DNA of 64,000 bases from Enterobacter ludwigii (GTDB lineage Bacteria; Pseudomonadota; Gammaproteobacteria; Enterobacterales; Enterobacteriaceae). The notes below the pieces were generated by a model, which saw only the letters and a list, made by a program, of their open reading frames with translations, ran no database searches and was not told where the DNA came from. Location of the stretch: assembly GCF_001750725.1 (NCBI RefSeq), contig NZ_CP017280.1, positions 31,332-95,331 on the forward strand, in the 5' to 3' direction. This document shows, piece by piece, positions 30,434 through 39,813 of this stretch (its first letter is position 1; every line of letters starts with the position of its first letter). The position numbers and the translations under genes are program-made.

Positions 30434-31054
30434 ATGTTAATGCTATTTCTTACCGTGGCGTTAGTGCACATCGTTGCGCTCATGAGCCCGGGCCCTGACT
30501 TTTTCTTCGTGTCACAAACCGCCGTCAGCCGCTCCCGCAAAGAAGCGATGATGGGGGTACTGGGTATCACCATGGGCGTTATGGTCTGGGCGGCTGTGGC
30601 GCTGCTTGGTCTGAACCTGATTCTGGCGAAGATGGCCTGGTTGCACAACATCATCATGGTTGGCGGGGGGCTTTACCTTTGCTGGATGGGCTACCAGATG
30701 CTGCGCGGGGCGTTGAAGAAAGAAGAGAAAAAGCCGGAAGAGCCGAAAGTTGAGCTGGCAACGGGCGGCCGGAGTTTTATTAAAGGGCTGCTCACCAACC
30801 TGGCGAACCCAAAAGCGATTATCTATTTCGGCTCCGTGTTCTCCCTGTTTGTGGGTGACAACGTGGGTGCGGGTGCGCGTTGGGGCATCTTCCTGCTGAT
30901 CGTGGTGGAAACTTTTGCGTGGTTTACCGTGGTTGCCAGCCTGTTTGCCTTACCGGCGATGCGCCGCGGTTACCAGCGTATTGCGAAGTGGATTGACGGC
31001 TTCGCCGGCGCGTTGTTCGCCGGCTTTGGCATTCATCTCATCATTTCTCGCTAA
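30434..31054 (+). CDS. rhtC: threonine efflux protein
   Basis: RhtC exports L-threonine (LysE/RhtB family). The 206 residues with about six membrane spans and the N-terminal [21 protein letters not shown] motif match E. coli RhtC. It is convergent with rhtB. The two stop codons overlap by 4 bases (31051-31054), so the genes have no terminator between them. Confidence 0.95.
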   Translation: MLMLFLTVALVHIVALMSPGPDFFFVSQTAVSRSRKEAMMGVLGITMGVMVWAAVALLGLNLILAKMAWLHNIIMVGGGLYLCWMGYQMLRGALKKEEKKPEEPKVELATGGRSFIKGLLTNLANPKAIIYFGSVFSLFVGDNVGAGARWGIFLLIVVETFAWFTVVASLFALPAMRRGYQRIAKWIDGFAGALFAGFGIHLIISR

Positions 31055-31671
31055 GCATGACGCGCTGACGCAAGCAGCGCGCCTACCAGCATAAACAGCG
31101 AACCAAAGATTTTGTTCAGGGCCTTCATCTGCTTAGGCCCTTTAATCCACACCGCAATCCGCTGCGCCAGCGTCGCGTAACCAATCATCACGATGATATC
31201 GACAACAATGGTGGTCGCACCCAGCACCACGTACTGCATGACCTGTGGCTGATGCGGGACGATAAACTGCGGGAACAGCGCGGCGAGGAAAACAATACTT
31301 TTCGGGTTGGTCAGGTTCACAAACACCGCGCGTTTAAACAGGCGTCCGCGTGTTTGCGTCTGGGCGAGCGTATTAAGATCAATTGAGCCTGCTGCACGCC
31401 ACTGCTGAATACCGAGCCAAATCAGGTACGCGGCACCGGCCCATTTCAGCACATCAAAGGCCAGTACCGAGCGGGAGAACAGCGTACCCAGACCAATGCC
31501 CACCAGCACGATATGAATGCCCAGACCGGTCTGCAAACCGGCAATGGACGCCGCGGCACCGCGATAGCCGTGGTTGATGGAGGTGGTCATGGTGTTAATG
31601 GCGCCTGAACCTGGGGAAAGGCTAAGGATGATGGATGTCAGCAGATAAGCGAACCACCACTCGAAGGTCAT
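31051..31671 (-). CDS. rhtB: homoserine/homoserine lactone efflux protein
   Basis: RhtB is a paralogue of RhtC (LysE family) that exports homoserine. The 206 residues with about six membrane spans and the family motif [20 protein letters not shown] match E. coli RhtB. Its start lies 110 bases from the divergent pldB. It overlaps rhtC tail to tail. Confidence 0.94.
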   Translation of the reverse strand: MTFEWWFAYLLTSIILSLSPGSGAINTMTTSINHGYRGAAASIAGLQTGLGIHIVLVGIGLGTLFSRSVLAFDVLKWAGAAYLIWLGIQQWRAAGSIDLNTLAQTQTRGRLFKRAVFVNLTNPKSIVFLAALFPQFIVPHQPQVMQYVVLGATTIVVDIIVMIGYATLAQRIAVWIKGPKQMKALNKIFGSLFMLVGALLASARHA

Positions 31672-31780
31672 TTGAAACTCCCGAATTGTCTGTTTTTATG
31701 CCACAATACGCTATTGTTACGTCATTTTGTGACCGGTGACGAAAAAACGATATTCCTTGGCTTACGGGGGTGGAAACCCG

Positions 31781-32773
31781 ATGTTTCAGCAGAAAAAGGA
31801 CTGGGAAACACGAGAAAACGCATTTGCTGCTTTCTCTATGGGGCCGCTGACCGATTTCTGGCGTCAGCGTGAGGAAGATGAGTTTACGGGTGTTGGCGAT
31901 GTCCCGGTACGCTTTGTGCGTTTCCATGATGAGAAAAACGATCGGGTGATCGTGGTTTGTCCGGGACGTATCGAGAGCTACATCAAATACGCTGAACTGG
32001 CCTATGACCTGTTCCATCTGGGCTTCGATGTGTTGATTATCGACCATCGCGGGCAGGGGCTTTCTGGCCGCTTATTGTCGGACACGCATCGCGGTCATGT
32101 GGATAACTTCAGCGATTACGTCGACGATCTTGCCGCCTTCTGGCAGCAGGAGGTTCAGCCGGGCCCGTGGCGTAAGCGCTATATTCTGGCGCACTCTATG
32201 GGTGGGGCGATTTCGACGCTGTTTTTACAGCGCTATGACCACCAGTGTGATGCCATTGCGCTTACCGCGCCAATGTATGGCATCGTCATGCGTTTTCCGG
32301 ACTGGATGGTGCGCCATATTCTCGACTGGGCTGAGGGCCATCAGCGCATTCGTGAAGGGTATGCCATCGGGACAGGGCGCTGGCGCGCGCTGCCGTTTGC
32401 CCTCAACGTATTGACCCATAGCCGGCAGCGTTATCGCCGTAACCTGCGTTTTTATGCCGATGAACCGCGCCTGCGCGTCGGTGGCCCGACATATCACTGG
32501 GTGCGGGAAGGGATCCTTGCCGGTGAACAGGTGCTTGCTGGTGTTGGTAAAGATGATACGCCGACACTTCTGATTCAGGCTGAAGAAGAGCGTGTGGTGG
32601 ATAACCGCATGCATGACCGCTTTTGTGAACTCCGCGCTGCGGCCGGTCACCCTTGCGAAGGGGGTAAACCGCTGGTCATCAACGGCGCGTACCATGAGAT
32701 CCTTTTTGAAAAGGACGCTATGCGCTCAGTCGCGCTAAACGCCATTGTTGAATTTTTCGACAGGCATAATTGA
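31781..32773 (+). CDS. pldB: lysophospholipase L2
   Basis: PldB is an alpha/beta hydrolase of the inner membrane that cleaves 2-acyl lysophospholipids. It carries the nucleophile elbow AHSMGG with the catalytic serine near residue 134, an HRGQG oxyanion-side motif and a C-terminal His in GAYHEIL. Started at MFQQKKDWETRENAFAAF it has 330 residues, about 10 fewer than E. coli PldB, which has a longer C-terminal tail. The upstream GTG at 31736 adds 15 non-conserved residues and is rejected. Confidence 0.95.
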   Translation: MFQQKKDWETRENAFAAFSMGPLTDFWRQREEDEFTGVGDVPVRFVRFHDEKNDRVIVVCPGRIESYIKYAELAYDLFHLGFDVLIIDHRGQGLSGRLLSDTHRGHVDNFSDYVDDLAAFWQQEVQPGPWRKRYILAHSMGGAISTLFLQRYDHQCDAIALTAPMYGIVMRFPDWMVRHILDWAEGHQRIREGYAIGTGRWRALPFALNVLTHSRQRYRRNLRFYADEPRLRVGGPTYHWVREGILAGEQVLAGVGKDDTPTLLIQAEEERVVDNRMHDRFCELRAAAGHPCEGGKPLVINGAYHEILFEKDAMRSVALNAIVEFFDRHN

Positions 32774-32805
32774 TTGTTGTTTTACCACCAGAGGTTGAAA
32801 TCCCT

Positions 32806-33606
32806 ATGTACCAGGTTGTTGCATCTGATTTAGATGGCACGCTGCTTTCGCCCGACCATACCCTGTCGCCTTACGCGAAAGAGACCTTAAAGCTTCTGAC
32901 CGCTCGCGGAGTGAACTTCGTGTTTGCCACCGGCCGCCACCACGTGGACGTGGGGCAGATCCGCGATAATCTTGAGATCAAATCGTACATGATCACCTCC
33001 AACGGTGCGCGCGTGCACGATACCGATGGCAACCTGATCTTTACGCATAACCTGGATCGCGACATTGCCGCCGATCTGTTCGGCGTAGTGCATAACAACC
33101 CGGACATTATCACTAACGTTTATCGCGATGACGACTGGTTCATGAATCGCCATCGCCCGGATGAAATGCGTTTCTTCAAGGAAGCGGTATTTAACTATTC
33201 CCTGTACGAGCCAGGCCTGCTGGAGCCGGAAGGGATCAGCAAGGTGTTCTTTACCTGCGAAAGCCACGAAGCGTTGCTGCCGCTGGAACAGGCGATTAAT
33301 GCGCGTTGGGGTGACCGCGTCAACGTGAGTTTCTCGACCCTGACCTGTCTGGAAGTTATGGCGGGGGGGGTTTCCAAAGGGCACGCGCTGGAAGCCGTGG
33401 CGAAACGTCTTGGCTTCGAACTGAAAGACTGTATCGCCTTCGGTGATGGCATGAACGACGCCGAGATGCTCTCTATGGCGGGCAAAGGCTGCATTATGCA
33501 GAATGCACACCAGCGTCTGAAAGACCTGCACCCGGAACTGGAAGTGATTGGTTCTAACGCTGACAACGCGGTACCAAAATACCTGCGCAGACTGTTCCTT
33601 GAATAA
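32806..33606 (+). CDS. yigL: HAD phosphatase YigL (sugar phosphate/pyridoxal phosphate)
   Basis: This 266-residue Cof-type HAD phosphatase has motif I DLDGTLLSPDH, the threonine motif II SNGARV and the C-terminal FGDGMNDAEML (motif IV). In Salmonella and E. coli, YigL dephosphorylates accumulated sugar phosphates and is raised by the small RNA SgrS during glucose-phosphate stress, through stabilisation of a pldB-yigL processing product (established there). The same pldB-yigL order with a 32-base gap is kept. A run of eight G (33363-33370) lies in the reading frame. Confidence 0.95.
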   Translation: MYQVVASDLDGTLLSPDHTLSPYAKETLKLLTARGVNFVFATGRHHVDVGQIRDNLEIKSYMITSNGARVHDTDGNLIFTHNLDRDIAADLFGVVHNNPDIITNVYRDDDWFMNRHRPDEMRFFKEAVFNYSLYEPGLLEPEGISKVFFTCESHEALLPLEQAINARWGDRVNVSFSTLTCLEVMAGGVSKGHALEAVAKRLGFELKDCIAFGDGMNDAEMLSMAGKGCIMQNAHQRLKDLHPELEVIGSNADNAVPKYLRRLFLE

Positions 33607-33688
33607 TCTTCATTTGATTGTTTGTTGCTCAGTTGTCAACTAAAGAGTTCGCTACAATGCCTGTCCTTCTTTCTGAGAGACAAGCATT

Positions 33689-34588
33689 GTGGCGCTACTC
33701 ATTATTACCACTATCCTGTGGGCCTTCTCTTTTAGCCTGATTGGCGAATACCTCGCCGGGCACGTCGACAGCTACTTCTCGGTGCTGATGCGCGTGGGGC
33801 TGGCGGCGCTGGTATTCCTGCCCTTCCTGCGTACACGCGGGCAATCGCTGAACACCATTTTGCTGTACATGCTAGTGGGGGCGATGCAGCTCGGCATCAT
33901 GTACCTGTTCAGCTTCCGGGCTTACGTCTACCTGTCTGTCTCTGAATTTCTGCTTTTCACCGTGCTTACGCCGCTCTATATCACGCTGATTTACGATTTG
34001 CTCAGCAAACGTCGTTTGCGCTGGGGATATCTGTTGAGCGCGGCGCTGGCGGTGATCGGGGCGGCGATTATTCGCTACGACAAAGTGAGCGACCACTTCT
34101 GGACCGGGCTGATGTTCGTGCAGCTGGCGAACCTCAGCTTTGCCATCGGTATGGTCGGGTACAAGCGCCTGATGGAAACCCGCCCGATGCCACAGCATAA
34201 CGCGTTCGCCTGGTTCTATATGGGGGCAGCTATCGTCGCGGTGGCGGCATGGTTTATGCTCGGCAACCCGCAAAAGCTCCCGACGACAACCCTGCAGTGG
34301 GGCGTTCTGGTCTGGCTGGGCGTGGTGGCATCGGGGCTGGGGTACTTCATGTGGAACTACGGCGCTACGCAGGTAGACGCCGGTACGCTGGGGATCATGA
34401 ACAACGTGCATGTGCCTGCAGGGCTGCTGGTGAACCTTGCCATCTGGCAGCAGCAGCCTCACTGGCCGAGCTTCCTTATTGGGGGAGCAGTGATTCTGGC
34501 TTCGCTGTGGGTCCATCGCCGTTGGGTCGCTCCGCGCTCCGCACAAACGGAAGATGATCGCACGCGTGGTTCCGCGCAGAGCGAATAA
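33689..34588 (+). CDS. bioP: biotin transporter BioP (YigM), EamA family
   Basis: YigM/BioP is the single-component biotin uptake protein of E. coli, with ten membrane spans in two EamA repeats. The 299-residue length is the same. The start is GTG at 33689 ([24 protein letters not shown]). The last 113 bases overlap the 3' end of metR on the other strand, with both reading frames intact. The C-terminal 35 or so residues are hydrophilic and therefore tolerate this overlap. Confidence 0.92.
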   Translation: MALLIITTILWAFSFSLIGEYLAGHVDSYFSVLMRVGLAALVFLPFLRTRGQSLNTILLYMLVGAMQLGIMYLFSFRAYVYLSVSEFLLFTVLTPLYITLIYDLLSKRRLRWGYLLSAALAVIGAAIIRYDKVSDHFWTGLMFVQLANLSFAIGMVGYKRLMETRPMPQHNAFAWFYMGAAIVAVAAWFMLGNPQKLPTTTLQWGVLVWLGVVASGLGYFMWNYGATQVDAGTLGIMNNVHVPAGLLVNLAIWQQQPHWPSFLIGGAVILASLWVHRRWVAPRSAQTEDDRTRGSAQSE

Positions 34589-35429
34589 ACGCTTCCGTAA
34601 TCGGCTGACGCTGCTCGCCATCGCGCACGGCGGCGTACAGCCGGCTCCATAGTCCCTCACCCAGGGTTTTAGTGACAACCAGACCCTGGCGTTCAAAACT
34701 CTCCACAACCCAGTGTGGAAGCGCCGCGATGCCCATTCTGGCGGCAACCATCTGAATTAACAGCAGGGTGTTATCCACGCTTTTGAGCTGCGGGCTAATG
34801 CCGGCCGGCTGCAGGAAATGACGCCAGATATCCAGCCGACTGCGCTGTACCGGGTAAATCAGCAGCGTTTCACTGGCTAAATCTTCCGGGGTGATACGCG
34901 TTTTACTGGCCAGCGGATGATCCGGAGCCAGCACCAGACGTACCTCATAATCAAACATTGGCGAATAGTGCAGGCCGCTGCGGGGCAGAATGTCTGAGGT
35001 CATCACCAGATCCAGTTCGCCTTGCTGGAGCGACGGCTGCGGGTCGAACGTCACGCCGGATTTGAAATCCATCTCCACCTGCGGCCACCTCTGGCGGAAG
35101 TTCTCAAGCGCGGGTGTCAGCCATTGAATACAGCTGTGACACTCAATGGCGATACGCAGTCTGGTTTGCTGCGGCTCGTTACAGGACTGCAGCGCGCTGG
35201 CTATTTGCGGCAGCACCTGATTAGCCAGCTGCAGCAGGATCTCGCCCTGAGGCGTAAAGCGTAGCGGCTGGCTCTTACGCACAAAAAGACGAAAGCCGAG
35301 GCGTTGTTCCAGATCGCTGAACTGGTGAGAAAGGGCGGACTGGGTCTGGTGCAGCGTGGCTGCCGCCGCCGCGAGAGAACCGCAATTTCGCAACGCTTGT
35401 AGCGTTTTCAGGTGTTTAATCTCGATCAT
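34476..35429 (-). CDS. metR: LysR-type activator MetR
   Basis: MetR activates metE, metH and other methionine genes with homocysteine as co-effector. The 317 residues equal E. coli. An N-terminal winged helix (about 1-60, with [28 protein letters not shown] in the recognition region) precedes a periplasmic-binding-protein-like effector domain. The start codon overlaps a MetR site. The gene is divergent from metE, so MetR controls itself and its target from one region. Confidence 0.97.
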   Translation of the reverse strand: MIEIKHLKTLQALRNCGSLAAAAATLHQTQSALSHQFSDLEQRLGFRLFVRKSQPLRFTPQGEILLQLANQVLPQIASALQSCNEPQQTRLRIAIECHSCIQWLTPALENFRQRWPQVEMDFKSGVTFDPQPSLQQGELDLVMTSDILPRSGLHYSPMFDYEVRLVLAPDHPLASKTRITPEDLASETLLIYPVQRSRLDIWRHFLQPAGISPQLKSVDNTLLLIQMVAARMGIAALPHWVVESFERQGLVVTKTLGEGLWSRLYAAVRDGEQRQPITEAFIRSARNHACDHLPFVRSAERPNGDGPTAKPESLLPQ

Positions 35430-35441
35430 GAAAGTCCTTCA
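35429..35441 (+). promoter_or_regulatory. MetR binding site at the metR start
   Basis: TGAAAGTCCTTCA fits the MetR consensus TGAA-NNTNN-TTCA exactly. It overlaps the metR start codon in the metR-metE intergenic region. A half-site (TGAAC) follows at about 35450. Confidence 0.8.
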
Positions 35442-35492
35442 CTTCGCCATGAACATTTTGCGCTTGAGGAATATACAGTAACTGCCAATTAT

Positions 35493-35516
35493 GGATGTGT
35501 AAACATCTGGATGGCT
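35493..35516 (+). promoter_or_regulatory. tandem MetJ boxes upstream of metE
   Basis: Three consecutive 8-base units, GGATGTGT, AAACATCT and GGATGGCT, match the met box AGACGTCT in 5, 6 and 5 positions. MetJ with S-adenosylmethionine binds such tandem boxes and represses metE/metR. They lie about 30-53 bases before the metE ATG. Confidence 0.65.
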
Positions 35517-35545
35517 AAATACGAAAAATTCACAGGGGACACACC

Positions 35546-37807
35546 ATGACAATTCGCAATCACACTCTCGGTTTCCCTCGCGTTGGCCTTCGCCGCGAGC
35601 TGAAAAAAGCGCAGGAAAGTTACTGGGCAGGTACCTCTGGCCGTGAAGAATTGCTGGCAGTGGGCCGCGAACTGCGTGCGCGCCACTGGGAACAGCAAAA
35701 GCAGGCGGGCATTGACCTGCTGCCCGTGGGCGATTTCGCCTGGTACGACCATGTTCTGACCACCAGCCTGCTGCTTGGCAACGTGCCGGCTCGTCATCAG
35801 AACAAAGATGGATCGGTAGATATCGACACCCTGTTCCGCATTGGCCGTGGTCGTGCGCCAACGGGAGAGCCTGCGGCAGCGGCGGAAATGACCAAGTGGT
35901 TCAACACCAACTATCACTATATGGTGCCGGAATTTGTGAAAGGCCAGCAGTTCAAACTGAGCTGGACCCAGTTGCTCGACGAAGTCGATGAAGCGCTGGC
36001 GCTGGGCCACCAGGTGAAACCGGTACTGCTGGGGCCGGTAACGTATTTGTGGCTGGGTAAAGTGAAAGGCGAGCAGTTTGACCGTCTCAGCCTGCTGAAC
36101 GATATTCTGCCGGTCTACAAACAGGTGCTGATTGAACTGGGTAAACGCGGAATTCAGTGGGTGCAAATCGATGAGCCTGCGCTGGTGCTGGAGCTGCCGC
36201 AGGCGTGGCTGAAAGCGTTTAAACCCGCTTACGATGCCCTTACTGGTCAGGTGAAGCTATTGCTGACCACCTATTTTGAAGGCGTGACGCCGAACCTGAG
36301 TACCATTACTGCGCTGCCGGTTCAGGGTCTTCATGTTGACCTGGTCCACGGCAAAGATGACGTGGCCGAACTGCACAAACGCCTGCCTGAAGAGTGGTTG
36401 CTTTCGGCCGGACTGGTGAATGGCCGTAACGTCTGGCGCGCCGATCTGAGCGAGAAATATGCACAGATTAAAGATATCGTCGGCAAACGTGAGCTGTGGG
36501 TGGCCTCCTCCTGCTCTCTGCTGCACAGCCCAATCGATCTGAGTGTGGAAACCCGCCTGGATCCCGAGGTGAAGAGCTGGTTTGCCTTTGCGCTGCAAAA
36601 ATGTGAAGAGCTGGCGCTGCTGCGTGATGCGTTAAATAGCGGTGACACCACGGCCATTACCGACTGGAGCGCCCCCATTCAGGCGCGTCGTCATTCGGCG
36701 CGCGTCCACAACCCGGCGGTCGAAAAACGTCTGGCGGCCATTACCGCGCAGGACAGCCAGCGTCAGAGCCCCTATGAAGTGCGTGCCGAAGCCCAGCGTG
36801 CCCGCTTCAACCTGCCAGCTTGGCCAACCACCACCATCGGCTCCTTCCCGCAGACGACGGAGATCCGCGGCCTGCGTCTGGATTTCAAAAAGGGCAACCT
36901 CGATGCGAATCACTACCGCACCGGCATCGCTGAGCACATCAGACAGGCGATTGTTGAGCAGGAACGTTTAGGTCTGGACGTGCTGGTACACGGTGAAGCC
37001 GAGCGTAACGACATGGTGGAATACTTCGGCGAACATCTGGACGGTTTCGTCTTTACGCAGAACGGTTGGGTGCAGAGCTATGGTTCCCGCTGTGTGAAGC
37101 CACCGGTGGTGATTGGTGACGTCAGCCGCCCGCAAGCGATTACCGTAGAGTGGGCAAAATTCGCCCAGTCCCTGACCGACAAACCGGTGAAAGGGATGCT
37201 GACCGGCCCGGTGACGATCCTCTGCTGGTCCTTCCCGCGTGAAGATGTGACCCGTGAAACCATCGCCAAACAGATTGCGCTCGCGCTGCGTGATGAAGTG
37301 GCCGATCTGGAAGCGGCGGGTATCGGCATCATCCAGATTGATGAACCGGCGCTACGCGAAGGTTTGCCGCTGCGTCGCAGTGACTGGGATGCTTATCTGA
37401 AGTGGGGTGTGGAGGCTTTCCGCCTCAACGCCGCGGTCGCGAAAGACGACACGCAGATCCACACCCACATGTGTTACTGCGAATTTAACGACATTATGGA
37501 TTCGATTGCCGCGCTGGATGCCGACGTAATCACCATCGAAACGTCGCGTTCAGACATGGAACTGCTGGAGTCCTTTGAAGAGTTCGAGTATCCAAACGAA
37601 ATTGGGCCGGGTGTCTACGACATCCACTCCCCGAACGTACCGAGCGTGGAGTGGATTGAGAGCCTGCTGAAAAAAGCCGCCCAGCGGATCCCGGCTGAGC
37701 GCCTGTGGGTCAACCCGGACTGCGGACTGAAAACCCGCGGCTGGCCGGAGACCCGCGCGGCACTCGCGAACATGGTCAGGGCGGCGCAGAATTTGCGTCA
37801 GGCCTGA
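35546..37807 (+). CDS. metE: cobalamin-independent methionine synthase
   Basis: MetE transfers a methyl group from 5-methyltetrahydropteroyl-tri-glutamate to homocysteine without B12. The 753 residues equal E. coli. Two similar barrel domains are present. The C-terminal one holds the zinc ligands in HTHMCYCEF (His641, Cys643), the glutamate of the [10 protein letters not shown] segment and [11 protein letters not shown] (Cys726). The N-terminal [18 protein letters not shown] is the folate-binding start. It is controlled by MetR and MetJ. Confidence 0.98.
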   Translation: MTIRNHTLGFPRVGLRRELKKAQESYWAGTSGREELLAVGRELRARHWEQQKQAGIDLLPVGDFAWYDHVLTTSLLLGNVPARHQNKDGSVDIDTLFRIGRGRAPTGEPAAAAEMTKWFNTNYHYMVPEFVKGQQFKLSWTQLLDEVDEALALGHQVKPVLLGPVTYLWLGKVKGEQFDRLSLLNDILPVYKQVLIELGKRGIQWVQIDEPALVLELPQAWLKAFKPAYDALTGQVKLLLTTYFEGVTPNLSTITALPVQGLHVDLVHGKDDVAELHKRLPEEWLLSAGLVNGRNVWRADLSEKYAQIKDIVGKRELWVASSCSLLHSPIDLSVETRLDPEVKSWFAFALQKCEELALLRDALNSGDTTAITDWSAPIQARRHSARVHNPAVEKRLAAITAQDSQRQSPYEVRAEAQRARFNLPAWPTTTIGSFPQTTEIRGLRLDFKKGNLDANHYRTGIAEHIRQAIVEQERLGLDVLVHGEAERNDMVEYFGEHLDGFVFTQNGWVQSYGSRCVKPPVVIGDVSRPQAITVEWAKFAQSLTDKPVKGMLTGPVTILCWSFPREDVTRETIAKQIALALRDEVADLEAAGIGIIQIDEPALREGLPLRRSDWDAYLKWGVEAFRLNAAVAKDDTQIHTHMCYCEFNDIMDSIAALDADVITIETSRSDMELLESFEEFEYPNEIGPGVYDIHSPNVPSVEWIESLLKKAAQRIPAERLWVNPDCGLKTRGWPETRAALANMVRAAQNLRQA

Positions 37808-37815
37808 TAAATCCG

Positions 37816-37854
37816 AAGCCCGGCAAGGCGTAGCCGCGACCGGGCTTTTGTTTT
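37816..37854 (+). terminator. metE terminator with REP-like stem
   Basis: AAGCCCGG (37816-37823) pairs with CCGGGCTT (37840-37847), followed by TTTTGTTTT. The body (GGCAAGGCGTAGCCGCGACC) has the look of an enterobacterial REP unit. It also abuts the stop of the convergent ysgA. Confidence 0.75.
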
Positions 37855-38659
37855 ACGCTTTTTTCCCGCCGTACTGGCTGAACCATGCCAGCATCCGCTG
37901 CCAGCCATCTTTAGCCGATTCTGCGTGATAGCTCGGACGATAGTCGGCATTAAAGGCGTGGCCGGCATCCGGATAAACAATGATTTCAGCTTTTGCATTG
38001 GCTGCACGGAGCGCATGGCGCATGGTCTCTACCGTATCAAGCGGGATCCCGGTGTCCTGGCCGCCATAAAGCCCTAAGACTGGGGCATTTAACTCGGTGG
38101 CGATATCAACGGGATGCTTCGGCGAGTTCAGCGTTTTCTCCCCCACCAGTTTGCCGTACCAGGCAACGGCGGCTTTAAGCTGCGGATTATGTGCGGCATA
38201 CAGCCAGCTGATACGTCCTCCCCAGCAGAAACCCGTCACCATCAGACGATGTGCGTCGCCGCCATTGCGCGCAGCCCAGCTGGCCACGTGGTCCAGATCG
38301 GCCAGTACCTGTGCATCCGGCACTTTGCTGACCAGGTTGCTGAACAGTGTCGGTATATCACTGTAGTCGTTCGGATCGCCCTGACGGAAATAGAGCTCTG
38401 GCGCAACGGCCAGATAACCTTCCAGCGCCAGACGGCGGCAAAGGTCGCGAATATGTTCGTGAACGCCGAAAATTTCCTGAACCACAATCACGATGGGCAG
38501 CGGGCCGTCGGCCGATTTTGGCCGCGCGTGGTAAGCAGGCATATTCTCCCCCTGTGAGGGGATGGAGGTCTCACCTGCCGTAATGGCCTCTTCAGGTGTT
38601 GAGACGATGGTTGATGCATGAGGGGCCGCTGCAGGTGCAAAACCGGTTTTTTCAGTCAT
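37853..38659 (-). CDS. ysgA: dienelactone hydrolase family protein YsgA
   Basis: This 268-residue alpha/beta hydrolase of the dienelactone hydrolase type has the cysteine nucleophile elbow GFCWGG (about residue 144), an acidic residue in LGLYGGQDTGIP and the C-terminal histidine in PDAGHAFN. E. coli YsgA (271 aa) has no firmly assigned substrate, so dienelactone itself should not be assumed. It is convergent with metE and divergent from udp. Confidence 0.9.
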   Translation of the reverse strand: MTEKTGFAPAAAPHASTIVSTPEEAITAGETSIPSQGENMPAYHARPKSADGPLPIVIVVQEIFGVHEHIRDLCRRLALEGYLAVAPELYFRQGDPNDYSDIPTLFSNLVSKVPDAQVLADLDHVASWAARNGGDAHRLMVTGFCWGGRISWLYAAHNPQLKAAVAWYGKLVGEKTLNSPKHPVDIATELNAPVLGLYGGQDTGIPLDTVETMRHALRAANAKAEIIVYPDAGHAFNADYRPSYHAESAKDGWQRMLAWFSQYGGKKA

Positions 38660-38774
38660 GGCATTCTCCGTACCAATGAGTTAGCGCAAAGGTAAATATA
38701 GTCACCAGGTTAACAATTCACAGTGCCTGAAACGGTCTATCTTTTGTGCAGCACCTGACGATATAACTTGTTAA

Positions 38775-38842
38775 TGTGATGTGAATCACTATTTCATGGA
38801 AATTTACTGCAATCATTTTCATTCATGGTGAGATGTGTCACG
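38775..38842 (+). promoter_or_regulatory. tandem CRP sites (CRP-CytR-CRP type) of udp
   Basis: TGTGA-TGTGAA-TCACT (38775-38790) and GGTGA-GATGTG-TCACG (38827-38842) are two CRP boxes whose centres are 52 bases apart, with a TGCAAT/ATTCAT-containing gap. This is the architecture of CytR-regulated promoters, in which CytR is held between two CRP dimers. E. coli udp is controlled in this way. Confidence 0.8.
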
Positions 38843-38914
38843 TAATTCTGCTTACTGCTTCTGTAAAGTACCTTTTTACTTCTTCTGACTAACCGACCCA
38901 CAGAGGAGTCACCT

Positions 38915-39676
38915 ATGTCTAAGTCTGATGTTTTTCATCTCGGCCTCACTAAAAACGATTTACAAGGGGCTACGCTGGCTATCGTCCCGGGCGATCCTGA
39001 GCGTGTGGAAAAGATCGCCGCGCTGATGGATAAGCCGGTTAAGCTTGCTGCCCATCGTGAATTCACCACCTGGCGCGCTGAGCTGGATGGCAAAGCGGTG
39101 ATCGTCTGTTCTACCGGTATCGGTGGCCCGTCCACCTCAATTGCTGTTGAAGAGCTGGCGCAGCTGGGCATTCGTACTTTTCTGCGTATCGGGACTACCG
39201 GTGCTATTCAGCCGCATATCAACGTTGGCGACGTGCTGGTGACAACCGCTTCCGTGCGTCTGGACGGCGCGAGTCTGCACTTTGCCCCTATGGAATTCCC
39301 GGCGGTGGCGGATTTCGAATGCACCACCGCACTGGTTGAAGCCGCGAAATCCGTTGGCGCAACCACCCACGTAGGCGTGACCGCCTCTTCTGATACCTTC
39401 TACCCAGGCCAGGAGCGTTATGACACCTTCTCCGGCCGCGTGGTAAGCCGCTTCAAAGGTTCTATGGAAGAGTGGCAGTCTATGGGCGTAATGAACTACG
39501 AAATGGAATCTGCAACCTTGCTGACCATGTGCGCAAGCCAGGGTCTGCGTGCCGGTATGGTGGCGGGCGTTATCGTCAACCGTACCCAGCAGGAGATCCC
39601 GAACGCGGAAACCATGAAGCAGACCGAAAGTCATGCGGTGAAAATCGTGGTTGAAGCGGCGCGTCGCCTGATCTAA
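38915..39676 (+). CDS. udp: uridine phosphorylase
   Basis: Udp cleaves uridine with phosphate to uracil and ribose-1-phosphate in pyrimidine salvage. The 253 residues equal E. coli. The phosphate-binding [13 protein letters not shown] lies at the N-terminus. [17 protein letters not shown] and the nucleoside-binding [12 protein letters not shown] (near residues 195-206) are typical of the NP-I family. It is a cytosolic hexamer in E. coli. A strong GAGGAG site precedes the ATG. Confidence 0.98.
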   Translation: MSKSDVFHLGLTKNDLQGATLAIVPGDPERVEKIAALMDKPVKLAAHREFTTWRAELDGKAVIVCSTGIGGPSTSIAVEELAQLGIRTFLRIGTTGAIQPHINVGDVLVTTASVRLDGASLHFAPMEFPAVADFECTTALVEAAKSVGATTHVGVTASSDTFYPGQERYDTFSGRVVSRFKGSMEEWQSMGVMNYEMESATLLTMCASQGLRAGMVAGVIVNRTQQEIPNAETMKQTESHAVKIVVEAARRLI

Positions 39677-39690
39677 TCCCTTCTTATACG

Positions 39691-39720
39691 AAAAAAGGCC
39701 GACCCGTTCGGCCTTTTTTT
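39691..39720 (+). terminator. Rho-independent terminator of udp
   Basis: AGGCCGA pairs with TCGGCCT across a 5-base loop and is followed by a run of T. The stem is preceded by a matching A run, so it may also act on the opposite strand. Confidence 0.93.
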
Positions 39721-39813
39721 TGCGTAGCGCCTCGCAGGAAAACCCTTTCAAACTGGACGTTTATACAGCACAATTCTATTTTGTGCAGGTAATACGTTGA
39801 TGCAGGGGGCATT

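Noticed and set aside
33630..33660. TTGTCAAC...TACAA upstream of bioP as a BirA operator
   Set aside because: The half-sites are degenerate and the spacing is much shorter than the 14-16 base gap of BirA operators. The segment may simply contain the promoter -10.
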